A stretch of 64,000 nt of DNA. Source: Rhizobium sp. WYCCWR10014 (GTDB taxonomy: Bacteria > Pseudomonadota > Alphaproteobacteria > Rhizobiales > Rhizobiaceae). The DNA lies in assembly GCF_001657485.1 (NCBI RefSeq), contig NZ_LXFU01000050.1, forward strand, positions 221,442-285,441. The letters are read 5' to 3'. The notes under the pieces were generated by a model. That model was not told the origin of the DNA. It saw nothing but the letters and a program-made list of their open reading frames with translations, and made no database searches. Below are positions 35,663 through 44,902 of the stretch, piece after piece; the stretch's first letter is position 1; each line of letters begins with the position of its first letter. Position numbers and translations under genes: made by a program.

Positions 35663-35674
35663 GCAAACGTTTGC
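35663..35674. promoter_or_regulatory. LacI-type operator O1
   Basis: GCAAACGTTTGC is a perfect 12-bp palindrome with the central CG typical of LacI/GalR operators, 60 bp upstream of the repressor start. It probably serves autoregulation and loop formation with O2. Confidence 0.7.
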
Positions 35675-35719
35675 CAAAAACCGCTTGCGTAAAAAAACAG
35701 CTTGGCTATTATCTAATCA

Positions 35720-35735
35720 TGGCAAACGATTGCCA
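35720..35735. promoter_or_regulatory. LacI-type operator O2
   Basis: TGGCAA / TTGCCA around ACGA, a near-perfect 16-bp dyad of the same type as O1 (57 bp centre to centre apart). It lies just after a possible -35/-10 pair (TTGCGT and TATTAT, about 35685-35713), where a bound repressor would block initiation of the sugar operon. Confidence 0.7.
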
Positions 35736-35824
35736 AGCGATATGCATTGAAAATTCTACGACTTATGAATGCGGAACGGCCCTTTCCGCAAACGGATAGG
35801 TCATGCCTTGAAAAGGGAGTGATT

Positions 35825-36778
35825 ATGGCTGCTGACGACAGGCTGCGCTTCGGCGTCGATCTCGTGACATTCTTCCATCCCGGCTTTTGGGACGTCGATA
35901 GCCATGACGCGATCGTCGACTATGCACGCGCCGAGCCGCGCGCCTTCTGGGACAAGATCCTCGACAGCGTCCAGGCTTCCGGCGTTACCGGCGTCGAGCT
36001 GACCTTCTCTCCCTTCAACTGGCAGGACGCCATCAAGACCTACGGTTCCGTCGACGCCTTCGCGGCCGAGCTGGCAAGACGCGGTCTGACGCTGTGCAGC
36101 GGCTTCTTCGCGGAACTTGAGGCGGCCGGCGACTTCGCCGAGCCCGAGGCCCAGCGCGCGCTGATCGACAAGGCGGAACGATATGCCGACTTCCTGAAAG
36201 CCTGCGGCAGCGACATCATGGTGATCGGCGCGCCGCTACGCCAGACGCTCGGTGCCCAGCCGGTGCAGTTCCATGATTTCGATCGCGCTAAGGTGATCGC
36301 CGATTTTCTGAACCGGCTCGGCGCGACCCTCTATGCCAGGGGCGTACGGCTGGCGCTGCACACTGAAGCGCACTCGATCTTTGCCGCCGCGCGCGACGTC
36401 GATCTGATGATGCTTTTGACCGACCCGGCCTATGTGCACATGTGCCCGGATACCGCCCACATCATCGTTGCCGGCTCCGATCCTGTCCAGCTCGTCGATC
36501 GCCATCACGAGCGCATGATCATCGCCCACTGGAAGGATGCGCGGGGCCCGATGCCCGCCGACACGCTGATCGACAGGCACATCCATGAACGCCACCAGCC
36601 CTATTTCTGCAGCTTCGGCCTCGGACGGGTCGACTGGCCGGCCTGGATCCGGCTGCTGCGCGACCGGGCCTATGAAGGCTGGGCGATCCTCGAACTCGAT
36701 GCCGCGCCGGATCCCGTCCGCGACATCGCCAACGGGCTCACGCTCGTCCGGCAGGCGCTCCTGCCGATCTATCGCTGA
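35825..36778 (+). CDS. Sugar phosphate isomerase/epimerase-like TIM-barrel protein
   Basis: 317 residues, AP-endonuclease-2/xylose-isomerase-like fold. Metal-ligand positions are seen in GVTGVELTFSP (Glu), LHTEAHS (His/Glu), CPDTAHI (Asp/His) and EGWAILELDAA (Glu). The start at 35825 has AGGGAG upstream. Relatives include inosose dehydratase, hydroxypyruvate isomerase, hexulose epimerases and keto-glycoside-cleaving enzymes. It leads a LacI-controlled sugar operon together with a GMC oxidoreductase. Confidence 0.85.
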   Translation: MAADDRLRFGVDLVTFFHPGFWDVDSHDAIVDYARAEPRAFWDKILDSVQASGVTGVELTFSPFNWQDAIKTYGSVDAFAAELARRGLTLCSGFFAELEAAGDFAEPEAQRALIDKAERYADFLKACGSDIMVIGAPLRQTLGAQPVQFHDFDRAKVIADFLNRLGATLYARGVRLALHTEAHSIFAAARDVDLMMLLTDPAYVHMCPDTAHIIVAGSDPVQLVDRHHERMIIAHWKDARGPMPADTLIDRHIHERHQPYFCSFGLGRVDWPAWIRLLRDRAYEGWAILELDAAPDPVRDIANGLTLVRQALLPIYR

Positions 36779-36838
36779 CAGTCATTCCTAAGACAACAAA
36801 ACGCCCCGCAAAGAGGGCATTTTTCAAGAGGTGGAACA

Positions 36839-38071
36839 ATGAAGAACATGATGAAGCTTTTTCTTGCCGGCGTGGCATTCGCCGGCCTATCTGCCTCGGC
36901 CCATGCCGAGGACAAGCCGACGATCGAGATCATGTCGTCCTGGACGTCGGGCGGCGAAGCAGCCGCGCTCAACGTCATCAAGACCGAGTTCGAAAAGCGC
37001 GGCGGCGTCTGGAAAGATTCCTCGATCGCCGGCTTCGGTGCGGCCGATGCCGCCTTCCAGAACCGTATCGTCGCGGGTGACGCGCCCGGCGCCAAGCAGG
37101 GCGTCATCGGTCTCGCTGCCGCCGATTTCATCAACCAGGGCCTGTTCAATCCGATCGACGACGTGGCTTCCTCCGGCAAATGGGCAGACGCCCTGCCGAA
37201 ATCGATCCACGATCTCATCTCCTATGACGGCAAGGTCTATCTTGCGCCGACCGGCGCCCATGGCGAAAGCTGGATCTTCTATTCGAAGGAAGCCTTCGAG
37301 AAGGCTGGCATCGCGCAAGAGCCCAAGACCTGGGACGAGCTCTTTGCGGATCTCGACAAGCTGAAGGCTGCCGGCATGGTTCCGGTCGCCTGGGGCGGCC
37401 AGCCCTGGCAGCAAACCAAGGTCTTCAACATGATCCTGCTCTCGCAGGTCGGGATCGACGGCTTCCTGAAGATCTATGTCGACAAGGACAAGAGCCCGGC
37501 ATCCGTCGAAGGCGTGAAGAAGACCCTTGATATCCTCGGCAAGCTGCGCGGCTATGTCGATGCGGGTGCAGCCGGCCGCAACTGGAACGACGCGACCGCC
37601 ATGCTGATCACCGCCAAGGCCGGCGTGCAGTTCATGGGCGACTGGGCCAAGGGCGAATTCACCGTTGCCGGCAAGGAGCCGGGCAAGGATTATGGCTGCA
37701 TGATCGTGCCGGAGTCGAAGGGCATGGTTTACATCGCCGACTCCCTCTGGTTCCCCAAGACCGGCAATGCCGAGACCGACAAGGCGCAGAAACTTCTCGC
37801 CGAAGTCGTCATGGATCCGGCCGTTCAGGTCGAATTTGCCCTGAAGAAGGGCTCAGTTCCGATGCGAGCCGACGTCGATAAGTCGAAGCTGGACGCCTGC
37901 GCGCAGAAGGGTGTCGAGCTGATGAGCGCCGGTGCAATCGTGCCGGATCAGGCGATCGTGCTGACGCCCCAGCAGGTCGGCGCGCTCGACGACTTCGTCG
38001 ACGAATACTGGAGCGGCGGCTCGAACGAAGCAGATGCCGCGGCCGAGAATTTCTTCGCCATCTTCGAGTAG
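36839..38071 (+). CDS. Sugar ABC transporter, periplasmic binding protein (family 1)
   Basis: 410 residues. The signal peptide (MKNMMKLFLAGVAFAGLSASAHA) is followed by an extracellular solute-binding family-1 fold (IEIMSSWTSGGEAAALNVIKTEFEKRGG; SKEAFEKAGIAQEPKTWDELFADLDKLKAAG). This type binds mono- and oligosaccharides or glycosides. It is 60 bp behind the isomerase-like gene, in a gap with a weak hairpin (GCCC / GGGC) before ATTTTT. Confidence 0.92.
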   Translation: MKNMMKLFLAGVAFAGLSASAHAEDKPTIEIMSSWTSGGEAAALNVIKTEFEKRGGVWKDSSIAGFGAADAAFQNRIVAGDAPGAKQGVIGLAAADFINQGLFNPIDDVASSGKWADALPKSIHDLISYDGKVYLAPTGAHGESWIFYSKEAFEKAGIAQEPKTWDELFADLDKLKAAGMVPVAWGGQPWQQTKVFNMILLSQVGIDGFLKIYVDKDKSPASVEGVKKTLDILGKLRGYVDAGAAGRNWNDATAMLITAKAGVQFMGDWAKGEFTVAGKEPGKDYGCMIVPESKGMVYIADSLWFPKTGNAETDKAQKLLAEVVMDPAVQVEFALKKGSVPMRADVDKSKLDACAQKGVELMSAGAIVPDQAIVLTPQQVGALDDFVDEYWSGGSNEADAAAENFFAIFE

Positions 38072-38173
38072 GATAGTACCCGTGGCGTCGGCCCGATCCG
38101 ACGCCACGGCTGCCGGCTGCCGCCTCACGCGGCGTCCCGTGCCCTGCTTTCCACTCCGTCAACGAGCTGGTCG

Positions 38174-39061
38174 ATGTCCATCAAACGCAAGCCCAATCTT
38201 TCCGCGACCATCGCCTTGCTGCCGACATGGTTCGTCGCGGTCGTGGTTTTCATCGGCACCATGGCGTGGTCGATCCGCCTGTCCTTCACCAATTCGACGC
38301 TTTTTCCGTCCTCGACCTATGTCGGCTTGGCGCAGTATTCGAAGCTCTTCTCCTCCGCCAAGTGGCTGGCCTCGCTGCAAAACGTGTTGATCTTCGGCGT
38401 CCTCTACGTCGCAGGCTGTTTGCTGTTGGGCTTCCTGCTCGCCGCGGCGCTGGATCGTAAGATCCGCTTCGAAAGCGCCTTCAGGACCATATTCCTCTAT
38501 CCCTACGCCATGTCCTTCGTGGTGACCGGGCTGATCTGGCAATGGATGCTCAATCCGACGCTCGGCATCCAGGCGAGCGTGCGTTCGCTCGGCTGGGAAA
38601 GCTTCGTCCTCGATTGGGTGGTCAATCGCGACATGGCGATCTATGCGCTGGTGCTTGCCGGCGTATGGCAGGGCGCGGGGCTCGTCATGGTCATTGCGCT
38701 CGCCGGCATGCGTGGCATCGAAGCCGAACAATGGAAGGCGGCGCGGATCGACGGCATTCCCGTCTGGCGCATCTATGTTTCGATCATCCTGCCGCAGCTC
38801 GGGCCGGCGCTGGCCGCGGCCGGCATGCTGCTCGCCATGGGCGTGATCAAGACCTACGACATCGTCGTCGCGATGACCAATGGCGGCCCCGGCAATGCGA
38901 CGGAGGTGCCGGCGAAATTCATCATGGACAATTTATTCGGGCGCCAGAACCTCGGCCTCGCCACGGCAGGCGCGACGGTGCTTGTCCTCGGCGTGATCAT
39001 CGCAGTCGCCCCGTTCCGCTACATCATGCACATGCGTGACAAAGCAAAGGGGGCTGCGTGA
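38174..39061 (+). CDS. Sugar ABC transporter, permease (MalF-like)
   Basis: 295 residues, six TM helices. The coupling loop is EQWKAARIDGIPVWRIYVSIILPQLGP and FLYPYAMSFVVTGLIWQWMLNP is the typical TM3-4 region. The Shine-Dalgarno is weak. Its stop overlaps the next permease start by four bases. Confidence 0.92.
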   Translation: MSIKRKPNLSATIALLPTWFVAVVVFIGTMAWSIRLSFTNSTLFPSSTYVGLAQYSKLFSSAKWLASLQNVLIFGVLYVAGCLLLGFLLAAALDRKIRFESAFRTIFLYPYAMSFVVTGLIWQWMLNPTLGIQASVRSLGWESFVLDWVVNRDMAIYALVLAGVWQGAGLVMVIALAGMRGIEAEQWKAARIDGIPVWRIYVSIILPQLGPALAAAGMLLAMGVIKTYDIVVAMTNGGPGNATEVPAKFIMDNLFGRQNLGLATAGATVLVLGVIIAVAPFRYIMHMRDKAKGAA

Positions 39062-39945
39062 TGGCCCGTCCTCATCCAAACGGCCCGAAGCCGGCCCAGA
39101 TCACCGCCGGGCGCATCGGCCTCTATGCCTTCCTTTTCATCGCCGCACTTTTCTTCCTTTTGCCGCTCTACACCATGGTCGTCACCTCCCTGAAGTCCAT
39201 GGACGAAATTCGGCTCGGGCAGATCTTTGCCCTGCCGGCGACGCTCGATTTCTCTGCCTGGGTGACCGCCTGGTCCGGCGCCTGCATGGGAACCGTCTGC
39301 GTCGGCATTCGCAGCGGCTTCTGGAATTCGGTGGCGATCACCCTTCCCTCGGTCGCGCTCTCGGTCTTCATCGGCGCCATCAATGGTTATGCGCTTTCGC
39401 TCTGGCGGCCGCGCGGGGCAAACCTGCTCTTCGGCCTGCTGATGGCCGGCGGCCTCATCCCTTACCAGATCTTCCTCTATCCGATGGTCCGGGCGATGGC
39501 GAATATCGATCTCTACAATTCGCTGGCCGGCATCATTCTCGTGCATGTCATCTTCGGTCTGCCGCTGGTGACGCTGCTCTTCCGCAACTATTTCGTCAGC
39601 GTGCCGGAGGAGCTCTGCAAAGCGGCGCGCGTCGACGGCGCGGGCTTCTGGCGCATCTTTTTCGAGATCATGCTGCCGATTGCCGTGCCGATGATCGTGG
39701 TGGTCTCCATGCTGCAATTCACCGGCATCTGGAACGACTTCCTGCTCGGTCTCGTCTTTGCCGGGCGCGACAACCTGCCAATGACCGTGCAGCTCAACAA
39801 TATCGTCAACACCACGATGGGCGAGCGAACCTACAACGTGAACATGGCGGCGACGATCCTCACCGCCATCGTTCCGCTCGCCATATATTTCCTGTCCGGC
39901 CGCTGGTTCGTGCGCGGCATCGCGGCCGGCGCAGTCAAGGGGTAA
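39058..39945 (+). CDS. Sugar ABC transporter, permease (MalG-like)
   Basis: 295 residues, six TM helices. ELCKAARVDGAGFWRIFFEIMLPIAVPM is the EAA loop and FTGIWNDFLLGLVFAG the conserved C-terminal region. Coupled by a 4-nt overlap to the MalF-like gene. It pairs with it to form the channel. Confidence 0.92.
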   Translation: MMARPHPNGPKPAQITAGRIGLYAFLFIAALFFLLPLYTMVVTSLKSMDEIRLGQIFALPATLDFSAWVTAWSGACMGTVCVGIRSGFWNSVAITLPSVALSVFIGAINGYALSLWRPRGANLLFGLLMAGGLIPYQIFLYPMVRAMANIDLYNSLAGIILVHVIFGLPLVTLLFRNYFVSVPEELCKAARVDGAGFWRIFFEIMLPIAVPMIVVVSMLQFTGIWNDFLLGLVFAGRDNLPMTVQLNNIVNTTMGERTYNVNMAATILTAIVPLAIYFLSGRWFVRGIAAGAVKG

Positions 39946-39952
39946 CGCTTCC

Positions 39953-41035
39953 ATGCAATCTGCCGTCTCCGTCAAGGACCTGAAGATCGCCTATGGCGAC
40001 CATACGGTGATCGAGAAGATGTCGATCGACATCGCGCCGCGAGAGTTCCTGGTGCTGCTCGGCCCTTCCGGCTGCGGCAAGTCTACGCTTTTGAACGCCA
40101 TTGCCGGTCTCCAGGATATAACATCAGGCGAGGTCTGGATCTCGGGCAAGAATGTCAGCTGGGAGGAGCCGAAAGACCGCGGCATCGGCATGGTCTTCCA
40201 GTCCTACGCGCTCTACCCGCGCATGTCGGTCCGCAAGAACCTCTCCTTCGGCCTTCGCGTCGCACGCCTGCCGAAGGCCGAGATCGAGGCCCGTGTCGCC
40301 CGCACCGCCGCCCTTCTCCAGCTCGACAAGCTGCTCGATCGGCGTCCTGCTGAGCTTTCCGGCGGTCAGCGCCAGCGCGTCGCCATCGGCCGGGCGCTGG
40401 TGCGTGAAGTGGATGTCTTCCTGTTCGACGAACCACTGTCGAACCTCGATGCCAAGCTGCGCAACGAATTGCGCGTCGAGATTAAGAAACTGCACCAGCG
40501 CCTCGGCAACACCATGATCTACGTCACCCACGACCAGGTCGAGGCCCTGACGCTGGCCGACCGCATCGCCATCATGCGCGACGGCGTCATCCAGCAGCTC
40601 GCCTCGCCGGCCGAAATCTACCGCCGCCCGGCCAATCTCTTCGTCGCCGGCTTCATTGGCGCTCCGGCGATGAATTTCGTCGAGGGCCGGATTGAGCGGG
40701 GCAATAGCGCGCCGGTCTTCAGGAGCAAGGAACTCACTGTCGATCTCTCCGGTTATTCCGTTAGAGCGGACGCAGCGGAAGGACCGGCAACGCTCGGCTT
40801 TCGCCCGGAACACCTTGTACTCGATGGAGCCGCGAGCGGCCTGCCCACCATTCCGGGCCGCGTTGTCGTCGTCGAGCCAATGGGTTCGGACGCCGTTATC
40901 TGGTTCGACTGGGCGGAGCAAAGCCTCTCGCTCCGGCTGATGGGCGAGGTGACCCTTGAGCCCGGCGATGCTCTGGCTCCCGGGCTCGATATCGCCAAGG
41001 CCTCCCTCTTCGGCGCTGACGGATCGCGGCTGTGA
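39953..41035 (+). CDS. Sugar ABC transporter, ATP-binding protein (UgpC/MalK-like)
   Basis: 360 residues. Walker A GPSGCGKST, signature LSGGQRQRVAIGRAL, Walker B VFLFDEPLSNLDA, switch His VTHDQVEA, followed by the regulatory TOBE/MalK C-terminal domain (about 240-360). This length and the TOBE domain are the normal form for family-1 sugar importers. It lies 7 bp after the MalG-like gene. Confidence 0.93.
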   Translation: MQSAVSVKDLKIAYGDHTVIEKMSIDIAPREFLVLLGPSGCGKSTLLNAIAGLQDITSGEVWISGKNVSWEEPKDRGIGMVFQSYALYPRMSVRKNLSFGLRVARLPKAEIEARVARTAALLQLDKLLDRRPAELSGGQRQRVAIGRALVREVDVFLFDEPLSNLDAKLRNELRVEIKKLHQRLGNTMIYVTHDQVEALTLADRIAIMRDGVIQQLASPAEIYRRPANLFVAGFIGAPAMNFVEGRIERGNSAPVFRSKELTVDLSGYSVRADAAEGPATLGFRPEHLVLDGAASGLPTIPGRVVVVEPMGSDAVIWFDWAEQSLSLRLMGEVTLEPGDALAPGLDIAKASLFGADGSRL

Positions 41036-41045
41036 CGCACCATCC

Positions 41046-41067
41046 CTTTGTTTTCCCGCAATTCCGG
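41046..41067. repeat. Truncated copy of the interspersed repeat
   Basis: This 22-base segment matches 52199-52220 at 21 of 22 positions (TTTGTTTTC then C or A, then CGCAATTCCGG). Only this arm remains; the GAGCA-hairpin part is absent. It sits between the sugar ATPase gene and the GMC oxidoreductase gene. Confidence 0.65.
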
Positions 41068-41118
41068 GTGCATTTCGCGCCGTTTTGAGGATTGCTTCAG
41101 GACAGGATTTGAAAAGAC

Positions 41119-42771
41119 ATGTCTGAGATCGTCTATGATGCGCTGGTGATCGGCTCCGGCGCGGCGGGTTCATTTGCGGTAAAAGAACTGACGGCACAGG
41201 GGCTGTCGGTGCTGTTGCTCGAGGCCGGTCCCGCCGTCGGGCCGAAGGATTTCGATCCCGCGCGCAAGAAGGCGCCGGCAAGCAGCATCAATATCTGGGA
41301 GCGCGCGCGGGCCACCTTGAAGGGCCAGCCGATCCAGGCCCGCGCGGCGTTTTTCACCGAGCGTTTCAGCCACTTCTTCGTCAACGACCGCAAGAACCCC
41401 TATACGACGCCGAAGGGCGAGCCCTTCCTATGGATCCGCGGCCGCCAGGGCGGCGGGCGCCTCCACAGTTTTGGTCGGGTGCTGCTGCGCTGGACCGACG
41501 ACGACTTCAAGATCCACTCACGCGCCGGAAAGGGCGTGGACTGGCCGGTCTCCTATGACGAACTGGCGCCTTTCTACGACGAGGTTGAGGCCTATCTCGG
41601 GCTCTACGGCAACAAGGACAACGTGGCCACGCTGCCGGACGGCATCTATACGAAGCCGGCAAGCCTGACGCCGGCCGAACAGATCTTCAAGCAGGCGGTT
41701 GAAAGCCGCTGGCCGGAAAGGCACGTCGTCTCCTGGCGTTACATCGCGCCTGACGCCGACCGGATGCCACGACCGCTGCGAGAAGCAAAGGCGACCGGCG
41801 ACCTGACCATCCGCTACGACGCCGTCGTTCGCCGCATCACCACGGATGAGAAGACCGGCCGCGCCACCGGCGCGGAATACATCGATCGCAACACGGGCGC
41901 GGTATCGACGGTCCGCGCCGCGACGGTGGTGCTTTCCGCCTCGCCGATAGAGAGCGTGCGGCTGTTGTTGAATTCGGCTTCGGCGAAACATCCGGATGGG
42001 CTCGGCAATAGCTCAGGCGCTCTCGGTCGCTATTTCATGGACCAGCTGCCGTGCCTCGCCTTCGGCTCCTTTTCCAAGGCGAAGGGCTGGGCGCCCGACG
42101 AATCCGCGCCGACCGACCCGTTTTACAATCCGTCAGGCGGGATCTTCATTCCCCGCTTCGCCGAGGGCGACGCCGCCCGCGGCGATTTCGACTACCAGGG
42201 AAGCGTCGGCCGCGCGCCGGTCTCCGGGGACAGAGATGCACGTCTCGCCTTCTTCGGTTTCGGACGCATGCTGCCCTATGCCGACAACCGCATCACGCTC
42301 GATCTGAGGCGCAAGGATGCCTGGAACATTCCCGTGCCGCATATCCGCTGCGTCATGCAGGAGGAGGAGCAGGCGCTGCTCAGAAGGCAGGAGGAAACGC
42401 TGATCGCGATGATCAAGGAGGTCGGCGGCGACCTCGAATTCATCGGCTCGCCCACCGGCCTCAAGGAGATGGGCAAGGGCGCCTTTCCCGAAGCCGATGC
42501 CTTCAGTCGCTTCATGTTCCGCAAATGGTTCCGCAAGACCATGTGCATGGGTGCGGCAATCCATGAGACGGGCGGCGCGCGCATGGGCGAAACCCGTGAG
42601 GCTTCGGTGCTCAACCCCTACAACCAGGTCTGGGATGTCCCGAACCTCATTGTCACCGACGCCAGCGCCTTCCCCGGCAGCGGCATCGCCGGGACGACGC
42701 TCACCGTCATGGCCCTGACGATCCGCGCCTGCTGGAATCTTGTCGACAAATATCGAACAGGGCAGCTGTAG
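41119..42771 (+). CDS. GMC-family FAD oxidoreductase
   Basis: 550 residues. The FAD Rossmann motif GSGAAG (about 12-17) is followed by LLLEAGP. The catalytic His lies in HETGGARMG (about 482). The position after it that is Asn or His in most GMC enzymes (N-P-S/T-L-T) reads GIAGTTLT here, with Gly at about 525. It could oxidise a sugar or glycoside, perhaps at C3, before the TIM-barrel protein acts. It lies 83 bp behind the transporter, probably in the same operon. Confidence 0.88.
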   Translation: MSEIVYDALVIGSGAAGSFAVKELTAQGLSVLLLEAGPAVGPKDFDPARKKAPASSINIWERARATLKGQPIQARAAFFTERFSHFFVNDRKNPYTTPKGEPFLWIRGRQGGGRLHSFGRVLLRWTDDDFKIHSRAGKGVDWPVSYDELAPFYDEVEAYLGLYGNKDNVATLPDGIYTKPASLTPAEQIFKQAVESRWPERHVVSWRYIAPDADRMPRPLREAKATGDLTIRYDAVVRRITTDEKTGRATGAEYIDRNTGAVSTVRAATVVLSASPIESVRLLLNSASAKHPDGLGNSSGALGRYFMDQLPCLAFGSFSKAKGWAPDESAPTDPFYNPSGGIFIPRFAEGDAARGDFDYQGSVGRAPVSGDRDARLAFFGFGRMLPYADNRITLDLRRKDAWNIPVPHIRCVMQEEEQALLRRQEETLIAMIKEVGGDLEFIGSPTGLKEMGKGAFPEADAFSRFMFRKWFRKTMCMGAAIHETGGARMGETREASVLNPYNQVWDVPNLIVTDASAFPGSGIAGTTLTVMALTIRACWNLVDKYRTGQL

Positions 42772-42905
42772 GCGCTCACATCCTGCGCGGCGCCTGCTCC
42801 GCCGGGCGCGGGGAACGAGAGAGGCGAGTAGCCGTTTTGGTCTTCGATCGTCACACAAACTTCGCACTGACATGCTCCTGTCAAAAGAAGCAAAGGGAAA
42901 AGGCC

Positions 42906-43820
42906 ATGTCGCAATCACATCAGGACCAACTCAGCCGTATAAAGGCCGAAATTGCCGACAGCTTCGATGAAGAGCTGGAAATGCAGATGGAGGAAGACCG
43001 GCTCGACGATCTGGTCGCCGAAGGAATGTCGGAACCGGCGGAGCAGACGCTCGAGCGAAAGATCTACTTCCGGGAGCTTTTCCGCTTGCAGCACGAACTG
43101 GTGCGGCTGCAGGATTGGGTTCAGCATAAGAAGCTGAAGGTGGTGGTGCTTTTCGAAGGCCGGGATTCGGCAGGCAAGGGAGGCGCGATCAAGCGCGTGA
43201 CCCAGCGGCTCAATCCGCGCGTCTGCCGGACGGTCGCGCTGCCCGCCCCGACCGAGCGGGAACGCCATCAATGGTATTTTCAGCGTTATGTCCCGCATCT
43301 TCCGACCGGTGGCGAGATCGTGCTCTTCGACCGAAGCTGGTACAATCGCGCCGGTGTCGAGCGCGTGATGGGGTTCTGCACCCCCGATGAACTCGAGGAG
43401 TTCTTCCGCTCGGTGCCGGAATTCGAACGGATGCTGGTCCGCTCCGGAATCGTGCTGATCAAATATTGGTTTTCGATCACCGACGAGGAGCAGGAATTCC
43501 GCTTCAATATGCGTATCCACGATCCGCTGAAGCAATGGAAGCTGTCACCGATGGATATGGAAAGCCGTGTCCATTGGGAGGAATACACCAAAGCCAAAGA
43601 GGAAATGCTGGCGCGTACCCACACGGAGGATGCACCCTGGTGGGTGGTTCAGGCCGTGGACAAGAAACGGGCGCGGTTGAACTGCATTGCCCATCTTCTC
43701 GAGCAGATCCCTTACGAGGATGTTCCGAAACCGGAGATCCAGTTGCCGGACCGCATCCGCAACGCCGATTACAACAGGGCGCCGGTTCCGCCTGAAATGT
43801 ATGTGCCGGAGCGCTATTGA
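42906..43820 (+). CDS. ppk2: Polyphosphate kinase 2 (PPK2)
   Basis: 304 residues, single-domain PPK2. Walker A GRDSAGKGG (85-93), Walker B with lid FDRSWYNR (141-148) and WYFQRYVPHLP are intact, as is the substrate-binding KYWFSITDEEQ. PPK2 interconverts polyphosphate and nucleoside di/triphosphates. The start at 42906 has AAGGGA upstream. It is apparently a lone gene. A duplicate of chromosomal ppk2 on a megaplasmid would be usual in rhizobia. Confidence 0.92.
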   Translation: MSQSHQDQLSRIKAEIADSFDEELEMQMEEDRLDDLVAEGMSEPAEQTLERKIYFRELFRLQHELVRLQDWVQHKKLKVVVLFEGRDSAGKGGAIKRVTQRLNPRVCRTVALPAPTERERHQWYFQRYVPHLPTGGEIVLFDRSWYNRAGVERVMGFCTPDELEEFFRSVPEFERMLVRSGIVLIKYWFSITDEEQEFRFNMRIHDPLKQWKLSPMDMESRVHWEEYTKAKEEMLARTHTEDAPWWVVQAVDKKRARLNCIAHLLEQIPYEDVPKPEIQLPDRIRNADYNRAPVPPEMYVPERY

Positions 43821-43876
43821 AATCATAGCCGCCACGGGTCGGCGGAGTTGAGGAAATAGCGGGAGCCGTATTGCTT

Positions 43877-43906
43877 CGCTACGCCATGCGAGAGCGTGGC
43901 GTAGCG
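43877..43906. other. Hairpin between convergent genes
   Basis: A perfect 10-bp stem (CGCTACGCCA / TGGCGTAGCG) with a ten-base loop, between the ends of PPK2 and the aldo/keto reductase. There is no U-run on either side, so it is a possible but weak bidirectional terminator. Confidence 0.5.
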
Positions 43907-43933
43907 ATCGGATGCCGTCAGGCGGCGGCGACA

Positions 43934-44797
43934 TCAAGCCATGCGGTTCAATTCCGAGACAGCGTCGTCCGGCAGCACCAGCCCGGCGGCGGCGAGGTTC
44001 TCCCTGAGATGGCCGACGGAAGAGGTGCCGGGGATCAGCAGGATGTTTTCCGCGCGACGCAGCAGCCAGGCGAGCGCCACCTGCATAGGCGTGGCATCAA
44101 GGCGTGCAGCGACATCGGACAAGGTGGACGACTGCAGCGGGCTGAACCCGCCGAGCGGGAAGAACGGCACATAGGCGATGCCGTCGCGCGCGAGATCTTC
44201 AATCAGCCTGTCGTCGGCCCGATGCGCCAGATTGTACTGGTTCTGCACGCAGACGATCTCGGTGATCCCACGCCCTTCGGCGATTTGTTTGGATGTAACG
44301 TTGCTCAGCCCGATGTGACGGACCAGGCCTTGCCGCTGGAGTTCGGCGAGCACCGTCAGGGGCGCTTCGATCGACCCTTCGGCCGGGCCGTGCACGTCGA
44401 ACATGATCCTGAGATTGACGACATCAAGCACATCGAGGCCGAGGTTGCGGAGATTGTCGTGCACTGCCGCGGTCAGCTCTTCACGCGAGAAGGCCGGATT
44501 CCATGATCCATCCGCGCCGCGCCGGGCGCCGATCTTGGTGACGATGACGAGATCGTCGCGATAGGGATGCAGCGCTTCGCGGATGATCTGGTTGGTGACG
44601 TGCGGGCCATAGAAGTCGCTGGTGTCGATGTGGTTCACGCCGCTCGAGACCGCTTCCCGCAGCACGGCCAAGGCCGCGCCATGATCTTTGGGCGGGCCAA
44701 ATACGCCAGGCCCGGCAAGCTGCATGGCGCCATAGCCAAGCCGCTTTACGCTGCGGCCGCCGAGGTTAAACGTGCCGGACTGATCGATAGTGGACAT
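43934..44797 (-). CDS. Aldo/keto reductase
   Basis: 287 residues. The catalytic tetrad is readable: Asp and Tyr in HIDTSDFYGP, Lys in VIVTKIGARRG, and His in GLVRHIGLSNV. NADPH-dependent reduction of aldehydes or ketones, or oxidation of sugars (for example pyridoxal- or L-fucose-type relatives). It is divergent from a LysR gene (105-bp gap), which is the likely regulator. Confidence 0.92.
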   Translation of the reverse strand: MSTIDQSGTFNLGGRSVKRLGYGAMQLAGPGVFGPPKDHGAALAVLREAVSSGVNHIDTSDFYGPHVTNQIIREALHPYRDDLVIVTKIGARRGADGSWNPAFSREELTAAVHDNLRNLGLDVLDVVNLRIMFDVHGPAEGSIEAPLTVLAELQRQGLVRHIGLSNVTSKQIAEGRGITEIVCVQNQYNLAHRADDRLIEDLARDGIAYVPFFPLGGFSPLQSSTLSDVAARLDATPMQVALAWLLRRAENILLIPGTSSVGHLRENLAAAGLVLPDDAVSELNRMA

Positions 44798-44902
44798 GAT
44801 CTAACTCCTTTCAAGAGGACGCCAAGATAGACCCAAGATAAGCATTGTCGGAGCGCATGAAAATTGGCTATAATCCGCACGGGTTGTGCGGGACGGCGAA
44901 CA

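Noticed and set aside
36783..36830. Terminator between the isomerase-like gene and the sugar-binding protein
   Set aside because: The stem is only about four base pairs (GCCC / GGGC) before ATTTTT, too weak to call and it would interrupt an evident operon.
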